Assembly (NCBI RefSeq): GCF_025146565.1 | Contig: NZ_CP102258.1 | Location: forward strand, 1,830,001-1,894,000 | Length of the DNA stretch: 64,000 nt | Direction of reading: 5' to 3' | DNA from: Bacteroides eggerthii | GTDB lineage: Bacteria > Bacteroidota > Bacteroidia > Bacteroidales > Bacteroidaceae | Part shown: in pieces, positions 43,111 through 50,863 of the stretch | Layout of the letters: each line of letters begins with the position of its first letter | How positions within the stretch are numbered: position 1 is the stretch's first letter | The notes under the pieces: generated by a model | What the model was told of the DNA's origin: nothing | The model's input: only the letters and a program-made list of their open reading frames with translations | Database searches by the model: none | Translations under genes and position numbers: made by a program

Positions 43111-44325
43111 TTACAGCAGGTTTTGCATAGCGGCATCTATCTGTTCATTATCGAAGCTGTCAAGATAGACTTGCGTTGTAGATAAGTCTGAATGTCCCAA
43201 TGCTTCACTTATCAATGCTATACTTACACCTGATTTTTTCAGAACACTGGCGAATGAATGGCGTGCGACATAGGTTGTCATATTGGCATCAACATTTAAT
43301 TGTGCTGCAATTAGCTTTAGGTTCTTATTGACGTTACCTAACATCTTATGTATTCTGTTCTGTTTTTGGAGTGGTGTCTTGTGAATATTGGCATTTAAAA
43401 TGGGGAACAGATAGCCTTTACTTTCGCTCTCATATTTTTTTATGATTTGCATAGCTTCCTCTGATATACCTAATTTTATCAGTTTGCCTGTTTTCTGACG
43501 TATATAGTGTATCCTGCCATTTGTGATATTGGCTTTTGTCAGATTTGCGATGTCTGTAAAATTAATGCCGCCACACAGATAACTGAAAATAAATATGTCT
43601 TTGCTAAGTTGGACGTATTGTCGTTTACCAATGTAATCAACTTCTTTAGTGAATTTCAATACTTCTGTTTTGGCTATTGCACGTTTCTGTGTTTTCGTAT
43701 CGAACTTATTGATTTTATATTCGTTAAAAGGATAATCAGATTTACGGGCACATTTAGCTTTTATGGCTTTATTGTATGCACTACGGAGAGTACGGAACAT
43801 TAAGCTCATGGTTGTTTCCTTATTGCATTTTGAACGTAACCATTTCTCATATTTATTGAGCCACGATATGTCTATTGCGCTGAACGGTATATCCAATTGA
43901 TTTTTTGTAAATACTTTCAAAGAGTTATAAGAACTTTTATAGATAAGTCTGTTGCCGCATTTATCATTGTTTTTGTATTGTTCGATTAGTTCTTGATAGA
44001 ATTGACAGACTGTTTTCAATTCAAACTTTTTGTTTTTGTCATTGAGTAGAGTAGTGGTAGTATATTCTTTCTGTTCAGAGTTGAACTCTAACACTCGTTG
44101 TTGTAACTCTGTTTGTTTATCAAGAATGATTTTCTGAATATACTCTTTATTGGGACAGTTTGGTTTTGGCTTATTTCGTGTAAAGTCCCAATAACGGGGT
44201 AGGACAGATATACCTAAACTTTGGTATTTCTTCTTTCCGTCTTTACAGATACGGAGCATTAATGGATATTCGCCATTTGATAGTGTCTTTGACTTGTAAC
44301 ATACCACTGAAATTGTAGCGTTCAT
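43111..44325 (-). CDS. tyrosine recombinase (integrase of the 11.75-kb element)
   Basis: The protein has 404 residues. The C-terminal catalytic domain has YVARHSFASVLKKS (H-x-x-R), EALGHSDLSTTQVYLDSF with the nucleophile tyrosine, and KLIKLGISEEAM. The position of the first arginine reads FSYLCGGINFTDIANL, again without arginine. It starts 113 bp from the tRNA-Gly att repeat (44439-44494), as expected of the element's integrase. Confidence 0.92.
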   Translation of the reverse strand: MNATISVVCYKSKTLSNGEYPLMLRICKDGKKKYQSLGISVLPRYWDFTRNKPKPNCPNKEYIQKIILDKQTELQQRVLEFNSEQKEYTTTTLLNDKNKKFELKTVCQFYQELIEQYKNNDKCGNRLIYKSSYNSLKVFTKNQLDIPFSAIDISWLNKYEKWLRSKCNKETTMSLMFRTLRSAYNKAIKAKCARKSDYPFNEYKINKFDTKTQKRAIAKTEVLKFTKEVDYIGKRQYVQLSKDIFIFSYLCGGINFTDIANLTKANITNGRIHYIRQKTGKLIKLGISEEAMQIIKKYESESKGYLFPILNANIHKTPLQKQNRIHKMLGNVNKNLKLIAAQLNVDANMTTYVARHSFASVLKKSGVSIALISEALGHSDLSTTQVYLDSFDNEQIDAAMQNLL

Positions 44326-44400
44326 ACTGATTTTGGTTTAACTCTCGGTTTAACTCATGCGGTTAAACCATAGCCAAATCGGAAGTGCCTAAAAACAAAA

Positions 44401-44432
44401 ATCAGATAGAAATCTTGCGATAACTATCTGAT
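44401..44432 (-). terminator. hairpin after tRNA-Gly
   Basis: ATCAGATAG (44401-44409) pairs with CTATCTGAT (44424-44432), followed on the minus strand by TTTTTG. It is element DNA that acts as the tRNA operon's terminator. Confidence 0.65.
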
Positions 44433-44438
44433 TTTCAG

Positions 44439-44494
44439 AAGAGCGGAAGACGGGGCTCAAACCCGCGACCCTCAGCTTGGAAGGCTAATGCTCT
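44439..44494. repeat. attachment site, right copy
   Basis: Identical to 32687-32742 over 56 bp. It covers the 3' part of the intact tRNA-Gly gene, so integration leaves the tRNA whole. With the left copy it defines an element of about 11.75 kb. Confidence 0.9.
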
Positions 44495-44514
44495 ATCAAC
44501 TGAGCTACTTCCGC
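44442..44514 (-). tRNA. tRNA-Gly (UCC)
   Basis: 73 nt without CCA. The GCGGAAG / CTTCCGC acceptor pairs, the anticodon loop CTTCCAA (anticodon TCC), and the T arm around GGGTTTGAGCCCC are all complete. It is the target of two integrated elements. Confidence 0.95.
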
Positions 44515-44522
44515 AATTTTAG

Positions 44523-44605
44523 TGGGCAAAGATGGATTCGAACCACCGAAGGCGTAAGCCAGCAGATTTACAGTCTGCCCCATTTGGCCACTCTGGTATT
44601 TGCCC
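44523..44605 (-). tRNA. tRNA-Tyr (GUA)
   Basis: 83 nt with the long variable arm of tyrosine tRNAs. Acceptor GGGCAAA/TTTGCCC; anticodon loop CTGTAAA (GTA). It lies 8 bp upstream of tRNA-Gly, in one transcript. Confidence 0.95.
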
Positions 44606-44677
44606 TTTTGCTATCGAGAACTACTTTAAATCTCTTTTTAAGTAGCTTTGTTTCTCAATTGTGGTGCAAAGATACGA

Positions 44678-45172
44678 CTATTTTTGTAAACTCCAAGCAA
44701 AATCGATCATTTTTATTGCAGTAATTGCACATTCATCGCCTTTATTTCCCAGCTTGCCACCTGCGCGGTCCTCTGCTTGCTCCATTGTGTTGGTGGTAAT
44801 TAATCCGTAAATTACTGGTACATCGCCACTTGCGTTTAGCTGAGTAATTCCTTGTGTTGCGCCCATGCAGACGTAATCAAAATGTGGCGTATCTCCACGA
44901 ATTACGCAACCAATTGCAATTACTGCATCAACTTCGCTGTATTCTATGATTTGATTGGCTCCGAAAGTCAACTCAAAACTACCGGGTACGGTTTTTATCA
45001 TGATGTTTTCATCTTTCGCTCCATGTTTTTTTAAGGTGTCGACTGCTCCTTTTAAAAGAGCACCGGTGATATTGTAGTTCCATTCGGATACTACAATGCC
45101 GAATTTCATATTCTCAGCGCTGGGTACTGAATTGAAATCATAATCCGAAAGGTTGTGATAAGCTGTAGCCAT
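44678..45172 (-). CDS. ribH: 6,7-dimethyl-8-ribityllumazine synthase
   Basis: The protein has 164 residues. It joins 5-amino-6-ribitylaminouracil with a butanone phosphate in riboflavin synthesis, in the cytoplasm. The family motifs are complete: [54 protein letters not shown], and [20 protein letters not shown]. The length fits. It follows the TPR-protein gene in the same direction, with a terminator between. Confidence 0.95.
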   Translation of the reverse strand: MATAYHNLSDYDFNSVPSAENMKFGIVVSEWNYNITGALLKGAVDTLKKHGAKDENIMIKTVPGSFELTFGANQIIEYSEVDAVIAIGCVIRGDTPHFDYVCMGATQGITQLNASGDVPVIYGLITTNTMEQAEDRAGGKLGNKGDECAITAIKMIDFAWSLQK

Positions 45173-45215
45173 GATAAATTAAAGTTTAAGATTTGAAAAT
45201 AGAGAGAGAAAAAAA

Positions 45216-45271
45216 CACGAATTATACGGCACTTACGGCGTTGACTTCCGTATATATCCGTATAATTCGTG
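45216..45271 (-). terminator. terminator of the TPR gene
   Basis: CACGAATTATACGG (45216-45229) pairs perfectly with CCGTATAATTCGTG (45258-45271), followed on the minus strand by a run of T. Confidence 0.85.
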
Positions 45272-45304
45272 CTCGAAATGTCTTATTATATAATAAGGTG
45301 TAAA

Positions 45305-45988
45305 TTATTTCTTCAACAGTTTAGCCTGCTCGATGTATTTATCAATATCCATAGCCTGATATGAGCGGAAGTATTTCTCCTTAATGGAAGTATATGCTTT
45401 GATAGCATCATCATACTTACCTTGCTTAACCAAGATTTCTCCGGCCTGTTTCAGATAAATAGGGCTGAGTGTGGTGTTGTCTGCTTCATCAGCAGCTTTC
45501 AGCAACATGGAAGATGCTTTGTCGAGCTGACCGAGCTGAGCGTAGCAATTACCCATGGCGCCTTTCATGGCGGGAGCTACCATTTGGTCGTTTCCATCGA
45601 AGCTATCCAATGCTTTTACGGCTTCATCAAATTTGCCGAGGTGTGCGTAGCAAAGGCCTGCGTATGCTTTTGCAAGGTTGGCTGCATCTGTGCCGCTATA
45701 TTGATCGGCTATCTTGATGAAGCCAACGTAACCGATGCTGTCACCGTTCAAAGCTTCTGCAAAAGCATCAGCCTCAAAATATTCTTGTCCTTTGAAAAGG
45801 GCTGCCTGTGCTTTTTCCTCGCGAGGTTCCGCATAGAGGTTTTTGTACATTACTATACCTGCTATAATAATGATTATAGCTAAAATAGCACCGATAATTG
45901 CCTTTTTGTTTTTGATGAGAAATGCCTCTGATTGTGTAAGTGCGTCTTCCACGTTTAAGGCTTCATTCGTCTTTTTTTGTTCTGCCAT
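45305..45988 (-). CDS. TPR-repeat membrane-anchored protein
   Basis: The protein has 227 residues. One transmembrane helix (about 34-50, AIIGAILAIIIIIAGIVMY) precedes TPR-type helices (AYAGLCYAHLGKFDEAVKAL, MGNCYAQLGQLDKASSMLLK, QGKYDDAIKAYTSIKEKY). It is similar in layout to YfgM-like ancillary proteins of the secretion machinery in other bacteria; that role is inference. It is divergent from recF. Confidence 0.85.
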   Translation of the reverse strand: MAEQKKTNEALNVEDALTQSEAFLIKNKKAIIGAILAIIIIIAGIVMYKNLYAEPREEKAQAALFKGQEYFEADAFAEALNGDSIGYVGFIKIADQYSGTDAANLAKAYAGLCYAHLGKFDEAVKALDSFDGNDQMVAPAMKGAMGNCYAQLGQLDKASSMLLKAADEADNTTLSPIYLKQAGEILVKQGKYDDAIKAYTSIKEKYFRSYQAMDIDKYIEQAKLLKK

Positions 45989-46169
45989 TTTTTATATATT
46001 CTTTTTGTTATTATTCATTAATAGCTGATTCGACCCGCAAAAGTAAGTTTTTTATAGCTATCAACGAAATTTAGCGGCATCTTTTTTTATTTTACATCTC
46101 AAAACCGTAGAATTATTTTGCTTTGCATTATCTTTGCCCTGAAAAGCAAAGAAAAGATAAGCCGCCAAT

Positions 46170-47306
46170 ATGATACTGAAACATATATCCATACTCAACT
46201 ACAAGAATCTGGAACAAGTGGAACTTGCCTTCTCTCCGAAACTGAATACTTTTTTCGGGCAAAACGGAATGGGAAAGACGAACTTGCTGGATGCTGTTTA
46301 TTTCCTCTCTTTCTGTAAGAGTGCCGGCAATCCCATCGACTCGCAGAATATAAGGCATGATGCGGATTTCTTTGTTATTCAGGGATTTTACGAGGCCTCC
46401 GACGGTACGCCGGAGGAGATTTACTGTGGTATGAAGCGCCGGCAGAAGAAGCAGTTCAAACGGAATAAGAAAGAGTACACACGTTTGTCCGACCATATCG
46501 GCTTTTTGCCGTTGGTGATGGTGTCGCCTGCCGATTCGGCATTGATAAACGGAGGTAGTGATGAGCGTCGCCGTTTTATGGATGTGGTGATTTCACAGTA
46601 CGATAAAGAATATTTGGATGCACTGATCCGCTACAACAAAGCATTGGCGCAGCGGAACACCTTGCTTAAGAATGAGATGCCGGTGGAAGAAGAACTTTTT
46701 CTGGTATGGGAAGAGATGATGGCACAAGCCGGTGAAGTGGTGTTCCGTAAGCGGGAAGAGTTCATCAAGGAGTTCATACCGATTTTCCAGTCTTTCTATT
46801 CATTTATTTCTCAGGATAAGGAGAAAGTGGGGCTGATTTACGACTCGCATGCTCGTGACGCTTCTTTGCTGGAGGTGTTGAAGGAGAGCCGTACGCGTGA
46901 TCAGATTATGGGATTTTCCCTGCGTGGGGTTCATAAGGATGAATTGAATATGTTGTTGGGTGACTTTCCTATCAAACGGGAGGGTTCGCAGGGACAGAAC
47001 AAAACTTACCTGGTGGCTTTGAAGCTGGCGCAGTTCGATTTCCTGAAACGGACGGGTGCTACGGTTCCGTTGCTATTGCTCGATGATATTTTTGACAAGC
47101 TGGATGCTTCGCGTGTGGAGCAGATTATCAAGCTCGTGGCAGGTGATAATTTCGGGCAAATCTTTATAACGGATACCAACCGGGAGCATCTGGATCGTAT
47201 TCTGCATAAGGTAGGTAGCGACTATAAAATGTTCTGCGTAGAGCAAGGGGCCGTTTCCGAAATGGCGGAGAGCCAAGCGCTGAACGATGAGGAGAGTGAG
47301 GGATGA
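46170..47306 (+). CDS. recF: DNA replication and repair protein RecF
   Basis: The protein has 378 residues. Walker A GQNGMGKTN (about 30-38), the ABC-type signature region QGQNKTYLVALKLAQF, and Walker B LLLLDDIFDKLD are all present. RecF loads RecA at gaps with RecO/RecR. The stop overlaps the start of the DciA-like gene by 4 bp. The start at ATG 46170 gives the normal N-terminus MILKHISILNYKNL. Confidence 0.95.
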   Translation: MILKHISILNYKNLEQVELAFSPKLNTFFGQNGMGKTNLLDAVYFLSFCKSAGNPIDSQNIRHDADFFVIQGFYEASDGTPEEIYCGMKRRQKKQFKRNKKEYTRLSDHIGFLPLVMVSPADSALINGGSDERRRFMDVVISQYDKEYLDALIRYNKALAQRNTLLKNEMPVEEELFLVWEEMMAQAGEVVFRKREEFIKEFIPIFQSFYSFISQDKEKVGLIYDSHARDASLLEVLKESRTRDQIMGFSLRGVHKDELNMLLGDFPIKREGSQGQNKTYLVALKLAQFDFLKRTGATVPLLLLDDIFDKLDASRVEQIIKLVAGDNFGQIFITDTNREHLDRILHKVGSDYKMFCVEQGAVSEMAESQALNDEESEG

Positions 47307-47593
47307 AACGGAATGACGCTGAACAGATTGGTAAACTGATACGTAATTTTCTGAGGCAGGAAAGTTTGGAATCGCCATTGAATGAACGGCGGCTCATCAG
47401 TTCATGGGCGGAGGTGCTGGGACCTACCATTGCGTCTTATACACGCGAACTCTATATCAAGAACCAAGTATTGTACGTGCATCTTACTTCCGCAGCCCTT
47501 CGTCAGGAACTGATGATGGGCCGGGATTTGCTGGTGCGCAATCTGAACAGGCACGTAGGAGCGCAGGTGATAACCAATATTATATTCAGATAG
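47303..47593 (+). CDS. DciA-like DUF721 protein
   Basis: The protein has 96 residues. The SWAEVLGPTIASYTRELYIK and LYVHLTSAALRQELMMGRDL motifs are those of DUF721. DciA proteins help load the replicative helicase. It overlaps recF by 4 bp, the usual partner arrangement in Bacteroidetes. Confidence 0.88.
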   Translation: MKRNDAEQIGKLIRNFLRQESLESPLNERRLISSWAEVLGPTIASYTRELYIKNQVLYVHLTSAALRQELMMGRDLLVRNLNRHVGAQVITNIIFR

Positions 47594-47621
47594 TGCAACC
47601 GGGCGGCGGTCAGCTTTCTCT

Positions 47622-48161
47622 TCACTCGCAGGTTATGACCTCATCCATACGGATGTCGAACGTCTCCGCCGGGACTTCTTCTACAATCTGAAACGGGAAA
47701 CAGATGCCTGCTTTGTATGCGGAAGGTATGCGGGGAAGCAGACGGTCATAATATCCTTTTCCTCTTCCCAAGCGGTTTCCGTTACGGTCAAACGCTACTC
47801 CCGGAACGACAATAAAGTCTATCGCGTCATAGTCGGTAAACAAAGCTCCGGTGGGCTCCTCTATGCCGTAGGCTCCGGTGGCAAGGTCGCCCGGCCCGGT
47901 ATAGACGCGAAGCTCCAGATCGTCACCTGTGACAACGGGCAGCAATATTTGTTTTTTCGCACTCCATTTCCTGATGAAGCTGTGTGTATCTACTTCATCA
48001 GGCAGTGAATGGTACAGTAATATAGTGCTTGCCGCCCTGAAAGCCGGATGGGCTTCGAGGGCGGCGAGTATTTCAGCAGATTGTGACTGATGCGTAATGG
48101 TAGATTTGTGAAGGGTCTTCAGTAAAGCCATACGCTTGCGCAGTTCTTTTTTCTTTTCCAT
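47622..48161 (-). CDS. 5-formyltetrahydrofolate cyclo-ligase
   Basis: 179 residues from ATG 48161 (MEKKKELRKRMALLKTLHKS), the start that fits the family; ATG 48221 adds 20 residues. It converts 5-formyl-THF to 5,10-methenyl-THF with ATP. Family motifs are FIVVPGVAFDRNGNRLGRGK and GYYDRLLPR. The chosen start overlaps the end of the protease gene by 89 bp in another frame. Convergent with recF-dciA. Confidence 0.88.
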   Translation of the reverse strand: MEKKKELRKRMALLKTLHKSTITHQSQSAEILAALEAHPAFRAASTILLYHSLPDEVDTHSFIRKWSAKKQILLPVVTGDDLELRVYTGPGDLATGAYGIEEPTGALFTDYDAIDFIVVPGVAFDRNGNRLGRGKGYYDRLLPRIPSAYKAGICFPFQIVEEVPAETFDIRMDEVITCE

Positions 48162-49839
48162 TGTTGTTATTGTCCTCTTCCTGACCGGCTTGTAGCGGGG
48201 CTTTTGGGAAAGCCTCGCCACGTTCCAAGATTTCCAATGCTTTCTTTACGGTAGCGTCACTCTCGTTGATATATCGGATATAGGCCTCTTTGCCTAAGGT
48301 ATTGTAGATGATATTGCCGTAGAGGTTTCGTTCCAGCAGCTTGTAGGAGCGATGTATCAGGAGGTTACGCCTTTTTACCCCTTTGGAGTCGGCAAAACGT
48401 ATGAATTGTTCCACGATGCCCTGACGTCGCAAGTATTTCAGTAAGTCCTGTTCATTGCCGAATTCGGCCAGTTTGGCACGATTACGGTCGGTGTACTGGA
48501 AACTGAACTGTATGATCAGTCCCTTGTTGCTCACCTCTATCAGATAGGAAGATACTCCGGTTGTGTCTTGCGGCACAAATACATCGGGCATGATGCCTCC
48601 TCCGCCATAGACGGGGCGTCCCAGTCCGGTGGAGTAACGCAGGCTCTCGTCGAGTTTGATACTGTCTTTAGAGAAAAACTCTCCATGTTCGTAGCGGGTC
48701 AGCCAGTCCATTTCGTACTTGGAGTCTTTGCCGCTTTCGTAGGGGCGTTGGATGCATCGTCCGGAAGGGGTATAGTAGCGGGCGATGGTCAGGCGAATGG
48801 CGGAACCGTCGCTGAAGTCGATGGGTTGCTGTACCAATCCTTTGCCGAATGAACGGCGTCCTACGATAGTTCCCCGGTCGTTGTCCTGAATGGCGCCTGC
48901 AAAGATTTCGCTGGCTGAGGCAGAACCTTCATCCACCAGTACCACAAGCGGCATCTTCTGGCAACTGCCCGTACCGTTGGCATATTCTTCCATACGCGGA
49001 TATTTGCGTCCCTTGGTGTATACAATGAGCTTTCCTTCCGGCAGGAACTCATTGACCATGCGTGTAGCCGCTTCCATATAACCTCCGGTGTTGCCGCGCA
49101 GGTCGATAATGAAACCTTTGCATTTCTGGTGACTTAGCTGGGCAATGGCATTCAGTAGTTCCACGTGGGAGGTGCGCCCGAACTTGCTGACTTGTATGTA
49201 GCCGAAATCATCATTTAGCATATAAGCGGCATCAATCGTGTTTTGCGGAATATCTCCACGTGTAATGGTGAAGTCCAGCAAGTCTTTTTCAGTCGCCCGC
49301 TTTACTCCTAACTTCACTTGTGTGCCTTTTGGCCCTTTCAGGTTACGCATGGCTTTTTCGTTGGTCAGTCCTTTGCCGGCAAACAGGCTGTCGTTCACCA
49401 TGACAATGCGGTCGCCCGCCATGAGTCCTACTTTCTCGGAAGGGCCTCCCTGGATCACGCTGTTTACGTGTATGGTATCTTCCTGTATGGTAAACTGGAT
49501 ACCGATGCCGCTGAAACTGCCTTCCAGTTCGGAGTTCACTTCTTCCAACTTCTGTGCAGGGATATAGGTGGAGTGGGGGTCAAGTTCTGCCAGTATCTGC
49601 GGCATTGCTTTTTCTACGAGGTCGGTCATGTTGACGCTGTCCACATATTGATCGTCCACCACCCGTAACAAAGCATTCAGTTTGTTGGACGAGCCGTTGA
49701 TAATACCCAAACGGTTTCCTGCGAAATGTTTGGCATAAAACGTTCCGATAAGGATGCCCGCCACTACGCTGATTGCGATAATAAGCGGCGTGAAGCGGGA
49801 AGAGTTTTTTGTGCCCATAATGATATGTACTATTTTCAA
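48073..49839 (-). CDS. S41 C-terminal processing peptidase
   Basis: The protein has 588 residues. Signal anchor (about 17-35), a PDZ domain (GIGIQFTIQEDTIHVNSVIQ...), then the S41 serine protease core. The catalytic Ser is in GSASASEIFAGAI and the Lys in SFGKGLVQQP. Periplasmic cleavage of misfolded or tail-marked proteins is the usual role. The C-terminal 29 codons overlap the folate-gene start. Upstream is the deaminase gene (53 bp). Confidence 0.92.
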   Translation of the reverse strand: MKIVHIIMGTKNSSRFTPLIIAISVVAGILIGTFYAKHFAGNRLGIINGSSNKLNALLRVVDDQYVDSVNMTDLVEKAMPQILAELDPHSTYIPAQKLEEVNSELEGSFSGIGIQFTIQEDTIHVNSVIQGGPSEKVGLMAGDRIVMVNDSLFAGKGLTNEKAMRNLKGPKGTQVKLGVKRATEKDLLDFTITRGDIPQNTIDAAYMLNDDFGYIQVSKFGRTSHVELLNAIAQLSHQKCKGFIIDLRGNTGGYMEAATRMVNEFLPEGKLIVYTKGRKYPRMEEYANGTGSCQKMPLVVLVDEGSASASEIFAGAIQDNDRGTIVGRRSFGKGLVQQPIDFSDGSAIRLTIARYYTPSGRCIQRPYESGKDSKYEMDWLTRYEHGEFFSKDSIKLDESLRYSTGLGRPVYGGGGIMPDVFVPQDTTGVSSYLIEVSNKGLIIQFSFQYTDRNRAKLAEFGNEQDLLKYLRRQGIVEQFIRFADSKGVKRRNLLIHRSYKLLERNLYGNIIYNTLGKEAYIRYINESDATVKKALEILERGEAFPKAPLQAGQEEDNNNNGKEKRTAQAYGFTEDPSQIYHYASVTIC

Positions 49840-49892
49840 TTTTACTATACTATATTTAGTTGGCTGCGTGCAAAGCAGTTAACTTCCAACTC

Positions 49893-50330
49893 TCAATTCT
49901 CAACTGAAACGAATACCACTTCGATACCTGCCCGTTTCAATAGATTGATACCGTCTTCCAAGCGGTATTTTTCAGAGTATACAACACGTTTGATGCCTGC
50001 TTGGATGATGAGTTTGGCACATTCAATGCAGGGAGATGCCGTAACGTACATCGTGGCGCCGTTGCTGCTGTTGTTGGAGCGTGCTATTTTGGTAATGGCA
50101 TTGGCTTCGGCGTGGAGAACGTACGGTTTGGTAATGTTGTTTTCGTCCTCGCATACATTTTCAAATCCGGAAGGCGTGCCGTTGTATCCGTCAGAGATAA
50201 TCATTTTATCTTTTACGATGAGTGCACCGACCTGGCGCCGTTGGCAGTAAGAGTTTTCCGCCCAGATACTTGCCATGCGTATATAACGTTTGTCCAACGC
50301 TTCTTGTTTGTTTTTCGTAGTTTCGTCCAT
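49893..50330 (-). CDS. dCMP deaminase (ComEB-like)
   Basis: The protein has 145 residues. Zinc ligands HAEAN (His73-Glu75) and PCIECA (Cys101, Cys104) are typical of cytidine/deoxycytidylate deaminases. ISDGYNGTPSGFEN is the substrate loop of dCMP deaminases. It makes dUMP for thymidylate synthesis. It is part of a co-directional set: 52956 to 47622. Confidence 0.92.
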   Translation of the reverse strand: MDETTKNKQEALDKRYIRMASIWAENSYCQRRQVGALIVKDKMIISDGYNGTPSGFENVCEDENNITKPYVLHAEANAITKIARSNNSSNGATMYVTASPCIECAKLIIQAGIKRVVYSEKYRLEDGINLLKRAGIEVVFVSVEN

Positions 50331-50344
50331 ATCTTTAGCTGAAT

Positions 50345-50863
50345 TTAGCGGGCTGTAAATCCCATGACTTTTGTTGTATTTCCGTCTTTAAAGTAGAGGG
50401 TGAGGTTGTGCACGTCCCCTTCGTACTTGAAAACATTGAACAGGCCGCTGATGAATACTTTTGCCAGCTTGTCGCTTTCACTGCCGTAGGCTTTCCCACT
50501 GATGCTTATGGTGTGTTCCTTTCCGTCTATTTTCAGGATGGCGTCGCTGATGTTTGCTTTGACGGCATGGGCGCTGACCGTACCGGTCACCTCGCCGTTC
50601 ACATCGGCACAGTTGAAGTTCAATGTGAAATTTTCTGTTATCTTGAGCAGTTCCCTGCTGGCTTTCTCTTCAGCCTCATTACTCCACAAACCTTGATAGA
50701 ACTGTTCCTTTCCTTTTTCAGTAGTTATGCGGCTCAGTTTCCAAGTCTTGTCGTTGAAGATTTCCATTACGTCGTCTTCGTTGTTGCAAGCACTGAAACC
50801 AAGTAACATGGTCAGCATCATCAGGACATAGCCTATTGATTTTATATTTATTCTCTTTTTCAT
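50345..50863 (-). CDS. DUF4847-like lipoprotein
   Basis: 172 residues from ATG 50863 (MKKRINIKSIGYVLMMLTML); the upstream frame is not family-like. Lipobox LLGFSAC. The mature part (DKTWKLSRITTEKGKEQFYQ) fits the lipocalin-like DUF4847 group of Bacteroides. The start overlaps the M3 peptidase stop by 4 bp. Confidence 0.8.
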   Translation of the reverse strand: MKKRINIKSIGYVLMMLTMLLGFSACNNEDDVMEIFNDKTWKLSRITTEKGKEQFYQGLWSNEAEEKASRELLKITENFTLNFNCADVNGEVTGTVSAHAVKANISDAILKIDGKEHTISISGKAYGSESDKLAKVFISGLFNVFKYEGDVHNLTLYFKDGNTTKVMGFTAR

